The notes: generated by a model not told the origin, from the letters alone. 64,000 nucleotides of DNA from Meconema thalassinum (GCA_946902985.2 OX336389.2:794220979-794284978); one strand, 5' to 3'. Numbered from the stretch's first letter, positions 33,950 to 46,444 are shown. Program-made: numbers and translations.

Positions 33950-35780
33950 AGTAACCCATTCGCTTCATTAGGCTTTAAGTCATCTTGCTCGTGTGCCATT
34001 ACTTGACCACTGCTGCCGTACACATTGTACACTAAATGAAACTGTACTCGTTATAAACGCACCCTCTCACTGACCGTGACAGCTGTTTAATTCAAGAAAG
34101 CTTCTGACAGTCATGAAGCCATATTTGATAGTGAAGGATTTCTCTCTGTAGACTGCAATAAACTTGTGAGCTACAACTTTCTGTTGATGTTGGAGGAATG
34201 TTTTCCACAATAAATCACACATGAATAACTTATTTCCTTGAGAACATTATTGCGTACGTATCAACATGATACCATTGAATACCTCCAAACAACAGATTAC
34301 ATGAATGGAAAATGTCTTTAAAAAGTCCTTCGTAAAAGTGGAGTCTTCATCCCAGTACATTTTGATATTAAAGGTCCCTCTTATAGCTCCAACTTCTTCC
34401 GCTGAAAATGAAAGAAGAAATAAAATTAATACTCCCCTGAGGTGGGATCAAGGGCAGAACTCTTCCACTCTCTGTTAATGAAACTTGCGGATCGAGGAAG
34501 AGGACTTCTTAGAAGCACACTACCTGGGGGAAATTAATTGGTTTCCAATTGGAAAACCGTCAGTCGTTGGCTTGGCGAGTGAAGGTCGAGGACTATTTGG
34601 CTGACGATGAATTCAACAGTGTAAGTCATTCACATGTAATATATTAGTTACAGACTGAATCTTCATACAACAATATTACGATTCTTGATTTAAACATTTC
34701 ATAGATTGACACATATACTGGAAGATATTTTGCCTACTATAAATTATTGGCAACATTCACAACTAATAAGTCTCGAACTGACGTTTAGTTGCGCATATTG
34801 CCTTAAGAATCTATAAGATACTTTACGTATGAATAATGCATATCGTTAGTAATTAAACTGAATGTAAAATTCAGATAACCGTTCCTCACAACTATATAGC
34901 AATTTAGATGATAGAACATCCAGTCAGAATGCGGTCGGGGCGTTCTTTCCTAAACATTATAAAACAATAGGAACAAGATTTTTTTACATTGAATCATTGC
35001 TTGAGTAGGTTTGATTGTTATAAGTTAGTGGAGGGGGTCATTTTGTGTTCGGCCTCGTGTGCTCACGGCCAACACGTTGGCCCTGAATACTCAATGCAGG
35101 CAGTTAAAGAATGCTTTTTCCGTTTGACGGCCATTGCAGTTCTCGTTGAATCCAAACCAATTGGAGATATCTTGAACTGGAATGGGAACTCAGAAATTCA
35201 TAGTAAGAGAGCACGTGTTCTAGTGGCGACTCAATAATAAAATTAAGGTGACTTACTCGTCATTTCAAACCTCCTCAACACTGGCGACCATACGTTCAAT
35301 CCAATATTTTATTACGAGCATCGATGTTATTCATATTCTCAATATCTTCAATAATTTGTGTCTATGCCTGTGGAATAAAGGAGGCAATTTTCGGCAGTCT
35401 TTCTCATATGGGGTTAGATGAACCAATATACAGTATGATTCCTAAATTTCACAATATTATCACAACATTGGTTTTAAATGATATATGAAAGAGCGTCTTA
35501 GATTTATGTATTTATAAAGTCCTTACTTGCAAAACAAGATAAGTTGTTTGATAAAGTTTACCTTCAAAAATCTGCATGTTGCATGTAGACACTAGAAAAC
35601 GTTTAACCGGACCTGTATTTTACGCAGGAAAATTATTGATTTTAAATATCAGTATTCATGCTCTGAGACACAGATGGAATGAATGAACTTTACAATGATG
35701 TTTGGAGTATAATGAAGTACTGGAATGGGGAAGCTGGGAACGGAGATTTTTGGTTGCAATTAATAAAGTGTTTTCCCTTG
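33950..35780. other. Spacer, no gene recognised
   Basis: Contains an 82-codon frame at 34989-35237 without a recognisable domain. A+T-rich, otherwise featureless. Confidence 0.4.
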
Positions 35781-35785
35781 ACAGG

Positions 35786-35974
35786 GGGGGGGGGGCATGA
35801 TGGTGCTGTGGTCAAGCTGCTTGTCTCTCACCAAGACGGACCGGAATCGATTCTCGATTAATGCAAGTGAAATTTTCAAAGTGAAGTGTCACGCCCTGTG
35901 GTATTGATTCCACGTAAATATAGAGGCCCCGTGGCTCATGGTCGCGTGATTAACGAATACGTAAAACTACAAGC
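35786..35974 (+). mobile_element. SINE family B, diverged copy
   Basis: A box GGTGCTGTGGTCAAGCTG, a B box degraded to GGAATCGATTCTCG, and a B-type body ending AAAACTACAAGC. It abuts exactly the first copy of a 125-bp direct repeat. A 12-base G tract precedes it at 35784-35795. Confidence 0.75.
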
Positions 35975-36099
35975 TTATTATTACTTGATAAAGCTTCCCT
36001 AATGAGTACGGTCATGAGATAAAGCATACTCACCGTCCTTTAAAGATCACACTAGTCGCTCTGGAGGGTTGTAGATGGTGTTTCACTGGTATCAGTTGG
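35975..36099. repeat. 125-bp direct repeat, copy 1
   Basis: Begins TTATTATTACTTGATAAAGC and ends GGTATCAGTTGG. It is nearly identical to 36327-36451 (one substitution seen, AAAGCATAC versus AAAGAATAC). Confidence 0.95.
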
Positions 36100-36870
36100 T
36101 CATGTGACCCTTCACCGCTGATAGATGATCTATGCAGTGAAGTGGTGTGTTTATGTGCACCGAGTTGATCATCCTCAATGAACCTAACGACACCTAAAAT
36201 GGACAGCAGTTCACTAGAGGTGAGTAGTGGGGTTCAACGAATCGCAATCCTTCCCGTTTTCAAATGATACAATGTGTTACGTGCATTGCGGTGTGGAGGA
36301 TGAGGTTCAGGCTGGAGGTCATGTGATTATTATTACTTGATAAAGCTTCCCTAATGAGTACGGTCATGAGATAAAGAATACTCACCGTCCTTTAAAGATC
36401 ACACTAGTCGCTCTGGAGGGTTGTAGATGGTGTTTCACTGGTATCAGTTGGGGGTGTTTTTTGTATCGTGACCAGAGACCACTCATTCAGGTCACCGTTA
36501 ACATGTATTGGGATGTATATTTGAACACTCTCGTTGACCTAGTGTTCTCTTTGATTCAAATTATTCATGCTTTAGATACTACCATTTTCCAAGATGAAAA
36601 CATCAGTGTTCACTGGGCTGCACACATATGTGACTAGTTTGACTAACACGCACACACTATCACATCGTGACTGGCCCTCTACATCGCCCTATATTAATTT
36701 AACAGGTCATATTTGGAACTGTTCGAAATAGTGGATTAAGCGCTTAAATAAATATTCCGTAATATAATGGCTCTAGGGAATCGAATCATCATTGGGTAGC
36801 TTCAACCAAATATGGCATACCTGCAGAAACACATGGACACACTTCCTCGCCCCATCATAGCGATTATAAA
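36100..36870 (+). pseudogene. Tc1-like transposase remnant, rearranged
   Basis: Near 36590-36690 the frames give QDENISVHW (the Asp block), THTLSHRDWPSTSPYINLTG and HIWN, matching the DNASVH...DWPSQSPDLNLIEHIW core of Tc1-like transposases after a frameshift. Upstream, a SRSGG / RVWRVV-like piece within the 125-bp repeat resembles the preceding DGRVRVWR region, and it occurs twice because of the duplication. The element is broken by several frameshifts and by this internal duplication. No terminal repeats were identified. Confidence 0.6.
36327..36451. repeat. 125-bp direct repeat, copy 2
   Basis: Second copy, 352 bp downstream of the first. It lacks the SINE that borders copy 1. Confidence 0.95.
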
Positions 36871-37825
36871 GCCTAGAGGTAATCTTATACTGTATTAAGA
36901 CGTTACCTCAAATGAAGTGGCACATTTCTAGCCTATTACCTTCATAGGCCCAACATTTTAATATATGATAACACTGCAATATATAAATCGACAGTAAGAA
37001 CTCATAAAATTAATTTAAAAAGTTCATGACAAAATCATGTAATTCCAAGATCGCTAAACATTTCAATACGAAATCTTAATAATTTACCCATATATTGTAC
37101 CCGTCTGATCTGCGGAAATACAAGGTCATCTTCCGTAATAGCTCAGTTCCGGGGCTGTACCGTCCATTCCCACCGTCTGACCCATGTATTTAGAATGTGA
37201 ACGACAAGGATGTACAAGCTATAAAGAAAACTATAACACGGTCTACTCTAATTACTGCTGTAATTTATTAAAAGAACTTCTAAACACACTTTACAACAAA
37301 ACATAAACAATGGTGAAATAATGCCATAAACTCAATAAACAATCACCCTAATGTTGGTCATACACATCTTGCTTTATGGTCCTTGGATCTCTTCATAATC
37401 CATTTCATAACATTTTGTATTACATTATTCAATATTCAAATATTTAACCCTTCTAATAAAGGATATTCTTAAATCATTCTGCGCTGAATCTCCACCTTGT
37501 CAGGCTTCGATATCAGGACATTTACGTTATATGAACAATTTCTCCATTTGGCTATACATTTTAGGCTTCTATGCTTTTCTACTTTATTTAAATCAATCTC
37601 TTTCTTCTCCACATATTTTAAAAAACAAATTATCCCTCAATCATAACTATGTACACACTTCACTATGAGTACCATTCCATTGCAAACATTTTTATTGTAA
37701 CCAGTGTGCACCTTAGGAATTTGACTTCATGGAACCCGCATTCCCTGGAGTCCAATTCTCATGATTTTTCTTAACTCGTTTCAATACTTAGAGCATGAAG
37801 CCAATTTTTACATTCACTTAAATGC

Positions 37826-37858
<33 letters not shown>

Positions 37859-38955
37859 GCGGGAGGATTTCTCCGCGCACAATAACAACTTTTAGCAGGA
37901 ATTATACTTCTGCCCTTATTTGTTTCATTCATATAAGTTTCAAAGACCTAGCTTTATTTTTCTCATTAACTGATTCAGAGACGGATTTACGATTCTACTC
38001 GGCTCTCCGCATGGCCGTAATAACCCAACACCCCATCCCTGTCTTAAGAAGTGGCGAGCGGCCCTCGTCCTACCATAACAAACCAACGGCCTTGCGGTCT
38101 GGAAACGACCTTGCCCTTACATTCACAGACCATATGTTTTTAACTTTCTCTAACGGCCACATCATAACATTGAAATTCCAAGTACTTTATTTCCTATTCT
38201 TTTTATTTCTGACTGCTTACAGTCTAATTAGCATATTTATGTTTAAAACGTGCATTCTTCGGAGGAAAGTTTTCTGCTGTCAGGACTTCAACATTTACGT
38301 ATTATTAGCCCGCATTGGCTCCAATTACATATGCTGCGGTGGGAATTCAAAATATAACAATCCGATCCAAGCGCGCAACGCCTTATCCGGTTTCTTTTCT
38401 AGAATAACGCGAGATTGGGAATCATTTTCACCACAATCCGGTTATCTGCATACACACAATCATCCACCCAGGCTTACCCATAAATTCCATCACGCGCTCC
38501 CTGGCTGCGTGAGAATCATCAACACAATTTCAGTAGTGAGAGGTACAGTCACTCTGATACAATAATAATGGCGTATAAAAACCGCTCCGGTTCACTTCGA
38601 AGATTTCCTGACAGTATTAACGCTTCGTTCTATTTGCACATAAACTTCATTCTTTATAGAGCCCTACCCTGGAGCTTACATTTACTTCAGCCTATATTTG
38701 GCGACAATATATATTTTCAACTCGGATCTTCAATTATTTCAATCATTTCAGTTCGGTATCCTCTCAAGAATAGCGAACCTACTTGTATCATTCATTACTT
38801 CATTTACGGTGGGCCGTTCTTATTTATTTTACTTTTATTGGGCATTAACTCCTTCACCTATTCATTTACTAAGGTCATATGCCTTCATATATTACTTAAG
38901 TGTATACTAACCGTCCTTGGTTCGTTTACAACTTTATTTATTTATTTATTTATTT
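36871..38955. other. Spacer, no gene recognised
   Basis: From about 37300 onward the plus strand is rich in T, A and C and poor in G. An (ATT)n microsatellite spans 37829-37857. The 247-codon frame 37822-38565 starts inside that microsatellite, is hydrophobic and low-complexity, and has no recognisable domain, so I do not call it a gene. Confidence 0.5.
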
Positions 38956-38966
38956 CAACTTTCAAC
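38956..38966. other. Candidate target duplication, left of the Penelope-like element
   Basis: CAACTTTCAAC, repeated at 42528-42538 immediately after the element. The right copy is followed by more TTTCAAC repeats, so slippage could also explain it. Confidence 0.55.
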
Positions 38967-39007
38967 ATTGTGGTGTTTGAAGCCATATTTTCAGTGTTGC
39001 CTTAGTA

Positions 39008-39047
39008 AACAAGAGTTTAGTGCTTTTCAGTCGGTCAACACGAATGT
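39008..39047 (+). repeat. PLE inverted repeat, left arm (40 bp)
   Basis: AACAAGAGTTTAGTGCTTTT and the next 20 bases are the exact reverse complement of 42488-42527. Confidence 0.97.
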
Positions 39048-40389
39048 TCACGGTTAGTCAGGCAAATCGTGAAGCCAAGAAATTCAAATCACTCAGGCTT
39101 AAACTCATGAATTTAGACAAGTCAATTTGGTTCAACAAAAAATGTATAGAACTAAACCTCACCCCTAAATACGTACCAATTAAAACCGTACCGAACACAC
39201 CAGCCTCGATCATTTCAACCAAACAAGCCAAAGCGCTTTGGATAAAAAACGAATTAAGATTTGCATACATAAGAAAGCAACAAATTAACCAACAATTGTA
39301 CGACATTCAATTGCAACTAAGTAATTTCTGGCACACAGCCCAATGGGACAGCTTCACCGAGCACCTACATGACACCATCAAAATCAGAGCAACGAGGAAG
39401 CATGAAACGCTAGAAAATAAATTAAGAAAACTAGGAGAAACACAGAACCATCAATCTAACGAACAACACACGAATAACAATGAATTCAATTTCTACAGCA
39501 GAGTAAACAACAGAACGAACGTAACCTTTTCTCAAGGTGAAATGAATATGTTGGACAAAGGTTTGAAATACAACTGCACAGACGCACACACGAACCACAA
39601 TATAAAACAGTTAATCACAGATATTGAGATAGCCAGTCACAAGCTCCCAGCAGAAGACAGGGAATTAACCAAAAATCTCGCCACCAACGAAGCCAAAAAA
39701 AATCCTCAAACGAGAGGGCGATAGCAATAACATTCAAAACAACAAACAATTCAAAGAAATAAAGTCGTTGAAACAAAAAATAAAAGAACATGACTTAATC
39801 ATCACAAAAGCAGATAAGGGAAACACTACAGTAATTTTGAACAAAACAGAATACATTGAAAAAACAGTCGAATTCCTAAACAACAACGAAATCAAGGAAT
39901 TAACAAAAGACCCCACCAACAAATTCCAAAAACAAATAAAAGTTCGCTAAAAGAAACAGAATACATACTGACCAAAGCCGAAAAATCAAAACTAATAAAC
40001 ATGAACCCGAAAATACCGTCATTGAGGGGACAACCAAAAATACACAAAAAGGAATGCCCAATGAGACCAATAGTCAATTGTAGGAATGCCCCTAATTACA
40101 AAATCAGCAAAGAGTTAATAAAAATCTTAAAATGCCGTCTTTCCAACGACAAAAACAACTCTGTAAAGAACACAACAGAACTAGTAACAGCATTGAACAC
40201 CCTACAAATGAAACCTAGCTTCAGGCTAGTATCCTTCGACGTAACTAACATGTACACCAATATTCCGATTAATGAAGCAATCAACACTATCGAAAACAAC
40301 TTAAAATCCAACAATTCGGTAAAAGAAATTGAAGAGATTGTGAGATTACTGAGGGTCGTTCTCACCCAAAACGTGTTTCAATTCGACAA

Positions 40390-40637
40390 TAAAATATACA
40401 CACAGAGAGAAGGCCTAGCAATGGGATCGCCACTAAGTGGGTTAATCGCTGACATCTTCATCAATGCACTAGAAAATGCGTTCTTAGAAAAGACTTCAAC
40501 AAAGGGAATAGTAATATGGAAAAGATACGTAGATGATGTAATTTTCATCTACGATACTGAACTAACAAGCGAAGAAACAATTCTCCAATCCATTAATAGC
40601 CTTCACCACTCTATCAAATTCACTAAGGAATCCGAAA
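40390..40637 (+). repeat. 248-bp tandem duplication inside the PLE RT, copy 1
   Basis: Begins TAAAATATACACACAGAGAG and repeats at a 248-bp offset. Only two substitutions were seen between copies (AATGCG/AATGCA and ATTTTC/ATTTGC). Confidence 0.97.
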
Positions 40638-40885
40638 TAAAATATACACACAGAGAGAAGGCCTAGCAATGGGATCGCCACTAAGTGGGTTAATCGCTGA
40701 CATCTTCATCAATGCACTAGAAAATGCATTCTTAGAAAAGACTTCAACAAAGGGAATAGTAATATGGAAAAGATACGTAGATGATGTAATTTGCATCTAC
40801 GATACTGAACTAACAAGCGAAGAAACAATTCTCCAATCCATTAATAGCCTTCACCACTCTATCAAATTCACTAAGGAATCCGAAA
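40638..40885 (+). repeat. 248-bp tandem duplication inside the PLE RT, copy 2
   Basis: Second copy. The junction carries a short AATA microhomology. Because 248 is not a multiple of three, the duplication shifts the reading frame, after which the original protein sequence resumes. Confidence 0.97.
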
Positions 40886-42383
40886 TAGACCGGAAAATAA
40901 ATTATCTCGATATAACTATTGAACGTAAAGACAACGACCTTTCATACTCCATATTCCGGAAAGCAACACAAACCTCGCATGCAATCGACAATCAGTCTAA
41001 TCACCCCAGTACGCACAAACTAGCGGGTTTCAATTCAATGGTGCACAGAGCTTTAAACATACCCATGTCAAAAGACAACTATAATAAGGAAATAAGAACT
41101 ATTATGAAAATAGCAAAGGAAAACAACTTCTCGCCAAGCAAAATAAATCAAATTATAGCCAAACATAAAAATAAAGATAAAACGATTCCCAAACCGGACA
41201 ATAATGAGAAAAAATTTGCGCGTTTCAACTATGTGAATGCGAATACATATAAAATCACTAACCTATTCAAATAGCAAGGCATAAAGATAGCTTTCACGAC
41301 GAAAAACACAACCGCTAGGCACCTCCTAAATAGTAATCTAAATAAACGTGACCCATATTCAAGATCAGGGGTATATTCTATAACGTGCCAAGACACCGAT
41401 TGTCAAGCTAATTACATCGGGCAGAGTGGAAGGCGAGTAGACACACGTTATAATGAACATAGGAATGCGATATGATACGGAACACATTCAGCCGTGTGCG
41501 AGCATATGTGTGACGCAGGGCACAGCTTTACCAACATAGAGTCGGACCTTAAAATAATCCATCACGAATCGAAAGGCAGAGCTCTTGACATAAAGGAAGC
41601 AATCGAGATACACCTAGCCAAACGAAACAATCCCAACAATCTAAATGAACACACGTTCATGGAGAGCTCACCCCTCTTCACGCTACTAAAAAACACACCC
41701 TGTCGGAAACAAAACACAATTTAGCGACACAGCCAAGCTAGATAAAAAAGGGGGGAAATTAGGGGGTTATTAATAGGTAAATGTTAGCTGGATCAGGTGT
41801 ACGATGTACTTTTCTTCTGCAATAAACCAAGGCCCATATTCGCGGCAGTATTAAAGGTGCCGGGACGTCCTCATAAGACCGTCAGCGCTTAGTTCGAATG
41901 GGTTATGCTCCACGCGTGGCGAGGGCTAATCCACGGTCTTTAATAAATGTAGACCCACCTCATTCAATAACATACATCTTATCTAGGTTGGCAACACCTC
42001 ACATAAACACATCGCTATCACTCCCCACAGCACGTAGGAGCAGGGGGGAGAAAGCAGGGAAAAACCAGTCGTTAAGATAACCACCGCAGTCTACCGCATA
42101 GTGAGTTCCAGTGAGCACGATAACTGCGAGTAGCTGTTATACGGAAGACAATCAGATAAGTAGTTAGCCTAAAATTTTATAGTTTAACCATAGTTTACAA
42201 CCATATAATCTCTCTAAAGTACAATCTACGGATAGCTATCACCATTTAGCATTTCACCTAACATATATACTGCATTTAGCATACACTGACAGTTGCAGTA
42301 CCAATACTGCAACTAAATAATTGTACATATTGTAAACATTTTCACCTGTATTCCAAACATAGATTTTGTAGCCTAAGTGTAAT

Positions 42384-42424
42384 GGATCTGATGATGATCG
42401 CTTGACGATCGAAACTGGTCATCC
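42384..42424 (+). ncRNA. Candidate minimal type-I hammerhead ribozyme in the PLE
   Basis: The order of parts fits a hammerhead. GGAT (42384-42387) pairs with ATCC (42421-42424) as stem I. The core CTGATGA is at 42388-42394. GATCG/CGATC (42396-42400 and 42406-42410) forms stem II with loop CTTGA. The core GAA is at 42411-42413. A 2-bp stem III is AC (42414-42415) with GT (42418-42419), and GTC ends in the cleavage nucleotide C42420. The unpaired T at 42395 between core and stem II is not canonical. PLEs are known to carry hammerheads with very short stem III. Activity is not shown by sequence alone. Confidence 0.6.
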
Positions 42425-42487
42425 TAGTGTTTTATTAATCTCATGTAATTTATTTCAGGATTAGGGCATAACCCATCTCTTTTGGGT

Positions 42488-42527
42488 ACATTCGTGTTGA
42501 CCGACTGAAAAGCACTAAACTCTTGTT
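42488..42527 (-). repeat. PLE inverted repeat, right arm (40 bp)
   Basis: Exact reverse complement of 39008-39047. It begins ACATTCGTGTTGACCGACTG. Confidence 0.97.
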
Positions 42528-42539
42528 CAACTTTCAACT

Positions 42540-45500
42540 TTCAACTTTCAATTACATTTCGACTTTCATTTATATTTCGACTTTCATTGACTGTATTTAT
42601 TTGCTTACTAGCTCATTCGTGTTCTATTAAGATATATTTAACTGTTATTCCTTTTATTTTTATATTAACCGTCACTGATCTTTACTATAAATTCATTTGT
42701 TATTTTTAACAACAATTTGGTTCCTTCCCTCTTTTCAATATTATAATTGCTTGCTTACATTTCGGGTTTCTATCTTTCATTATAAAACATATAATTCATT
42801 TACGCGGCTCTCATAATTCTGGCCGGTCTTTACAAGATGCATTTTTACTAATGACACTTTAAATGTACTCACTTTGCACATACTATTTTCAAATTTGGAT
42901 GCACAATGGTTCAATTTAATATAATTCATATGTACTCACCACCCATCTGGTAGCCATGGACCTCCCACATGAAAGATTTCACCCATACTACCGTAATTTA
43001 GTACATTTTACGGACAATATGGTACGACATAATCAATCTTCCCACAACACACGTGATCATCACTTTGCTCATTATATTTACAAAAACACACATTATTTTC
43101 CCATTACTTGGGGACACTTGTACACAACAGAATATATAACCCTTTATATAATCAGTGAAATACACTTCACACGTGTTTTAACCTTTAAATTACACACTAA
43201 CTAACACTTCACACGCGTTTTAACCCTTCAGGGGTTTGTCCTATTTATTCATATACAATTTACAGTAGATTACACTTTGTGAAATAGTCTCTGCCGTATC
43301 TCAGGATGCGAATGGTGGTCTCCCGATACGCTCCTAGACGATGGTCTCCTTTCTTTCCTAGTACTGGCTGTACGTTTTATCGCTGCGACAACTTCTTGTT
43401 TCTGGCCCCTGGTCATGACTCCAAGTTCTATCGGCTTCCCCGCTGTTTAAACTCACTGGTTTAATAACTTAACGTGGCTTTCTATTTTTACAACGTCTAG
43501 TTGCGAATTTCGTAAATTTCGAACTGTCCCTGCCTTTAACAAGGTTCGATTTGTTCGTTTCTCACTGTTCTGTACTTTTTCACTTTGACTGCGCGTGTAC
43601 TTTATACTTAAACGTGTATTTCACTTTACTTTCACCACTCGGTCCTATATCTTCATGACTTTCCACCAAAGACCATGAGATTCTATTTCTCTCCTAACAC
43701 TAGCCATGCTTGTTTCAATCTAACGTGTTACGACTTCACTGGACCTAACTGTGAACTTCTGTAGCATCTGGTTCATTTATACTCACGACTTTATATTCGT
43801 AGAGTTCTTCTGTATTCGGCGCATTTCCGTGGTCTCGAACTAACGTACTTGTTATATTTCGAAGACTTATTACTGAATCGAAACTACATGGCCCTTACTT
43901 ATTGCGTAGCGTCAAGTCCTACTCGGACTGGCCAAGACTGAAGACTGAATATCTTTGGCGAAACAGCGTGTACTGCGAACTGACTGTGCGATCCAGCGTA
44001 ACCTCCTCAGAGGAAACTGTAGACTGAATATACGGTGATGTTGAAACATCGCAACGCCCCTCTCGGGCTTGCTAGAACTGAATTTGCTGCGAATCAGTAC
44101 CGTGCCCTCTGGCACCTCTGGTAGACTGAATACCTTCTGGCTCTCTGCCTCGCTATTTATTCAAAACTTACTTTGCCGTCCCTCTCAAATCTAACTTTTG
44201 AACCAATACGTTTGTAGAAAAACTATCTATTTACTCCTCATGACCTGAACGTTAGAATTTCACTTTTATTTCCAAAAATCGATCACGGCAATTATTTATA
44301 AAAAAAATTAAAATTGCTCCTGCACTGTGTAGGTGTAATTCCTTTTTGTCTCCTACTCCGAGAGACTGGCTAGCCCCTCCCATAATGTCGTCATGCTAAT
44401 TCAGCACTTTTCTCCTGTACATTAGTTAGAGATCTTTATACTTTCTAAATTCCTTATTTCCAGAATGATTCTTATTGGCGTCCCAAAATTTCAATAATTT
44501 TTCGTGCTTTACGAGAAAGCAGGCTATTTCACAACATTAATTGGTCTTGCGGTATTACAGTGTTGCCAATAAAACGCTAACTGGTCTCCGTCGGTGGATC
44601 CCCGGGCTACCTACAAGACTAAAAGTTTCCTCTGCATGCGTGTTCTCATGACTCGTATGTGGCTTGCATACGATAACTCAGATTGAGGACCTTTATCGCT
44701 TTGAGTCATGCGTGAGTTTCATCATCTCGCCTCACTGCTGGCCTGTACGCACACCAAAGTCTTATGAATATTCTTCCTTTTCATGACTTAAAATATCATA
44801 GGTTCGACCCCTTTCCCTATCAAATGGGTACAATATCAATATACATGGCACTCTACGAGGTTGTTGACAAAACTGTTTTTCATACGGATTTTTTAAGAAC
44901 AGTATACAAAAACATTGTAGTGTGTGTATTTCGCCATACTTTGATTTCGTTGTAACTAAAATTTGGTAGGAAGGGTACTAGCATTATTTTGCCTCGACTC
45001 CACTTCAGGCACGTACAGGAGAGGTGCTACAAACTCCTAAATATTTGATAACTGAATCTGTAAACCGTGTGCGTGTTACTTGCCTTGTATATATATTTAG
45101 TCAAAGGGCGTGGTGCTAAACAAATTGTGTGCTTTAAAGCATTTCATTCATATTTCATGACCTATTACGCATGAGCAGCATTCGGCAGCTCGCAAGCAAA
45201 GTTAATGAGCATTTTTAAAATCAAGAATGCTCTACTTTATGTGAGCCTTAAGAGCCGTCCATGGTATGCGCGTACAGGTTCGAGCGAGGTTGAGTAAATT
45301 TTCTAGAGTGCCTTATATTCTGCAATCTCTCACAACAAGCACGCATCCTGTAACTTTACCGTATATTCCATATAAGACAAATGAATGTGACTGTTGCCAA
45401 GGCAGATAATATAATGTTAATGACGAACATCTTAATAGAGCAGTGTGCATCACAAAGGACAAGCTGACAACACCTTACCGAGAAAAAGAAGTTGACCTTT

Positions 45501-46440
45501 GCTCCATAGCCGATACTTCTTTCATACAAATGGAATCATCGCTAACATCAACCTCTAGATATCTGTGAGATTTGCTTACATGTTGGTGAGATCACGAGAA
45601 ATATATGACGGTATTTCGTCCCGAATTGTATTTAGGCTTTCTCCAGAGAGGCCAAATTCTTACGCGTTTGAATGCGGCGGGAAACTTGAAGATGCGGGCT
45701 TGTGCTGAGTTCTCATGCCCTCTCGCACTCCTATAACTACTTATCCCAGCTTTTATCGTAGATCCTCTCTTCACAGACCGGCTGATGATGAGTAGTTATA
45801 GTATTAATTGGTCGTAGGGAACTTAAGAACTCAGCGCGTGCACCAACATGGGCTTCTACCAGTCGGGCTTCTCCCAGCCTCACGTACAATATCGGCCTCT
45901 CTAGCGAATACCCAAATTAATTTGGAAATATAATTCCATCGCACATGTTTCTCTTAAGATTTTACCAAAATGTACGAGTATAAAATATTTCAATGAGATC
46001 AGGAGATTCATGTGCACAATGGTCTCTTGGGCCACACTAGAGGCACCGATAAATCCCATTTCCAAGTTATTTATGCGCTTTGTTGTTGTTGCTTCTTTCT
46101 CTAGAGGCTTGTAAAAGCTTTGGCCATCAGCCCGTTTGTTAGTGCGGCACCGTGTGATGTGGGGTTTTGTCCTATTGTATTCCTAATGGATTAGAGCTAT
46201 ACCGCATGAAAAGCCCATTATATATAGTACTGATGTTCAGAGATGTGTGATAAGCCCCCTCGCGTGACCGATTACATGTCTCATTACAAGGGTTAACGAT
46301 GGAAATTACATGAAAGGGAATTACAATAATACAGCTCGATAGTCATCAATACCAATGAGATTTTCTTGTTCCATTGTACTTCGAATATCTAAACTTCATT
46401 CTGATCAATCATATCTCAGTTAACCTCCAGTGTTTGTACC
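42540..46440. other. Long spacer, no gene recognised
   Basis: A T-rich, G-poor plus strand continues to about 44900, resembling the sequence left of the PLE, so the PLE probably inserted into this older tract. Frames of 60-82 codons here have no domain. Confidence 0.5.
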
Positions 46441-46444
46441 TCTA

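Larger units (their letters stand above)
39020..41724 (+). pseudogene. Penelope-like reverse transcriptase with GIY-YIG endonuclease, broken
   Basis: The N-terminal region (39020-39724) is basic and helical. A frameshift in the A8 run at 39696-39703 leads to LIITKADKGNTTVILN, and a second near 39940 leads to IPSLRGQPKIHK and PMRPIV. The RT core follows: SFDVTNMYTNIP (first Asp), GLAMGSPLSGLIADIF and YVDDVIFIYD. A 248-bp tandem duplication then repeats the last two motifs and shifts the frame. The second copy continues to NYLDITIER. After a TAG at 41272-41274 the same frame gives GVYSITCQDTDC and ANYIGQSGRRVDTRYNEH, the GIY-YIG signature, then a TGA near 41473 and a tail to 41724. PLE proteins nick DNA with the GIY-YIG domain and reverse-transcribe element RNA. 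This copy has two frameshifts, two nonsense codons and the duplication. Confidence 0.93.
38967..42527 (+). mobile_element. Penelope-like element (PLE), about 3.56 kb
   Basis: A nearly complete PLE: 40-bp inverted repeats (39008-39047 and 42488-42527), an RT pseudogene, a GIY-YIG endonuclease region, a candidate hammerhead motif near the 3' end, and an 11-bp candidate target duplication. PLEs are retroelements distinct from LINEs and LTR elements, and are known to combine an RT with a GIY-YIG nuclease and to carry hammerhead ribozymes. The left limit depends on accepting the CAACTTTCAAC duplication. Confidence 0.9.

Noticed and set aside
37822..38565. 247-codon plus-strand open frame
   Set aside because: It begins inside an (ATT)n microsatellite translated as a Leu run, lies in a G-poor tract where stops are rare on this strand, and has no recognisable domain.
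38568..39005. 145-codon hydrophobic frame upstream of the PLE
   Set aside because: Same G-poor composition, overlaps the probable PLE left boundary, and shows no family resemblance.
38967..39060. Second hammerhead copy at the left end of the PLE
   Set aside because: I looked for CTGANGA and GAAA cores near the left inverted repeat and found none, so only the right-hand motif is reported.
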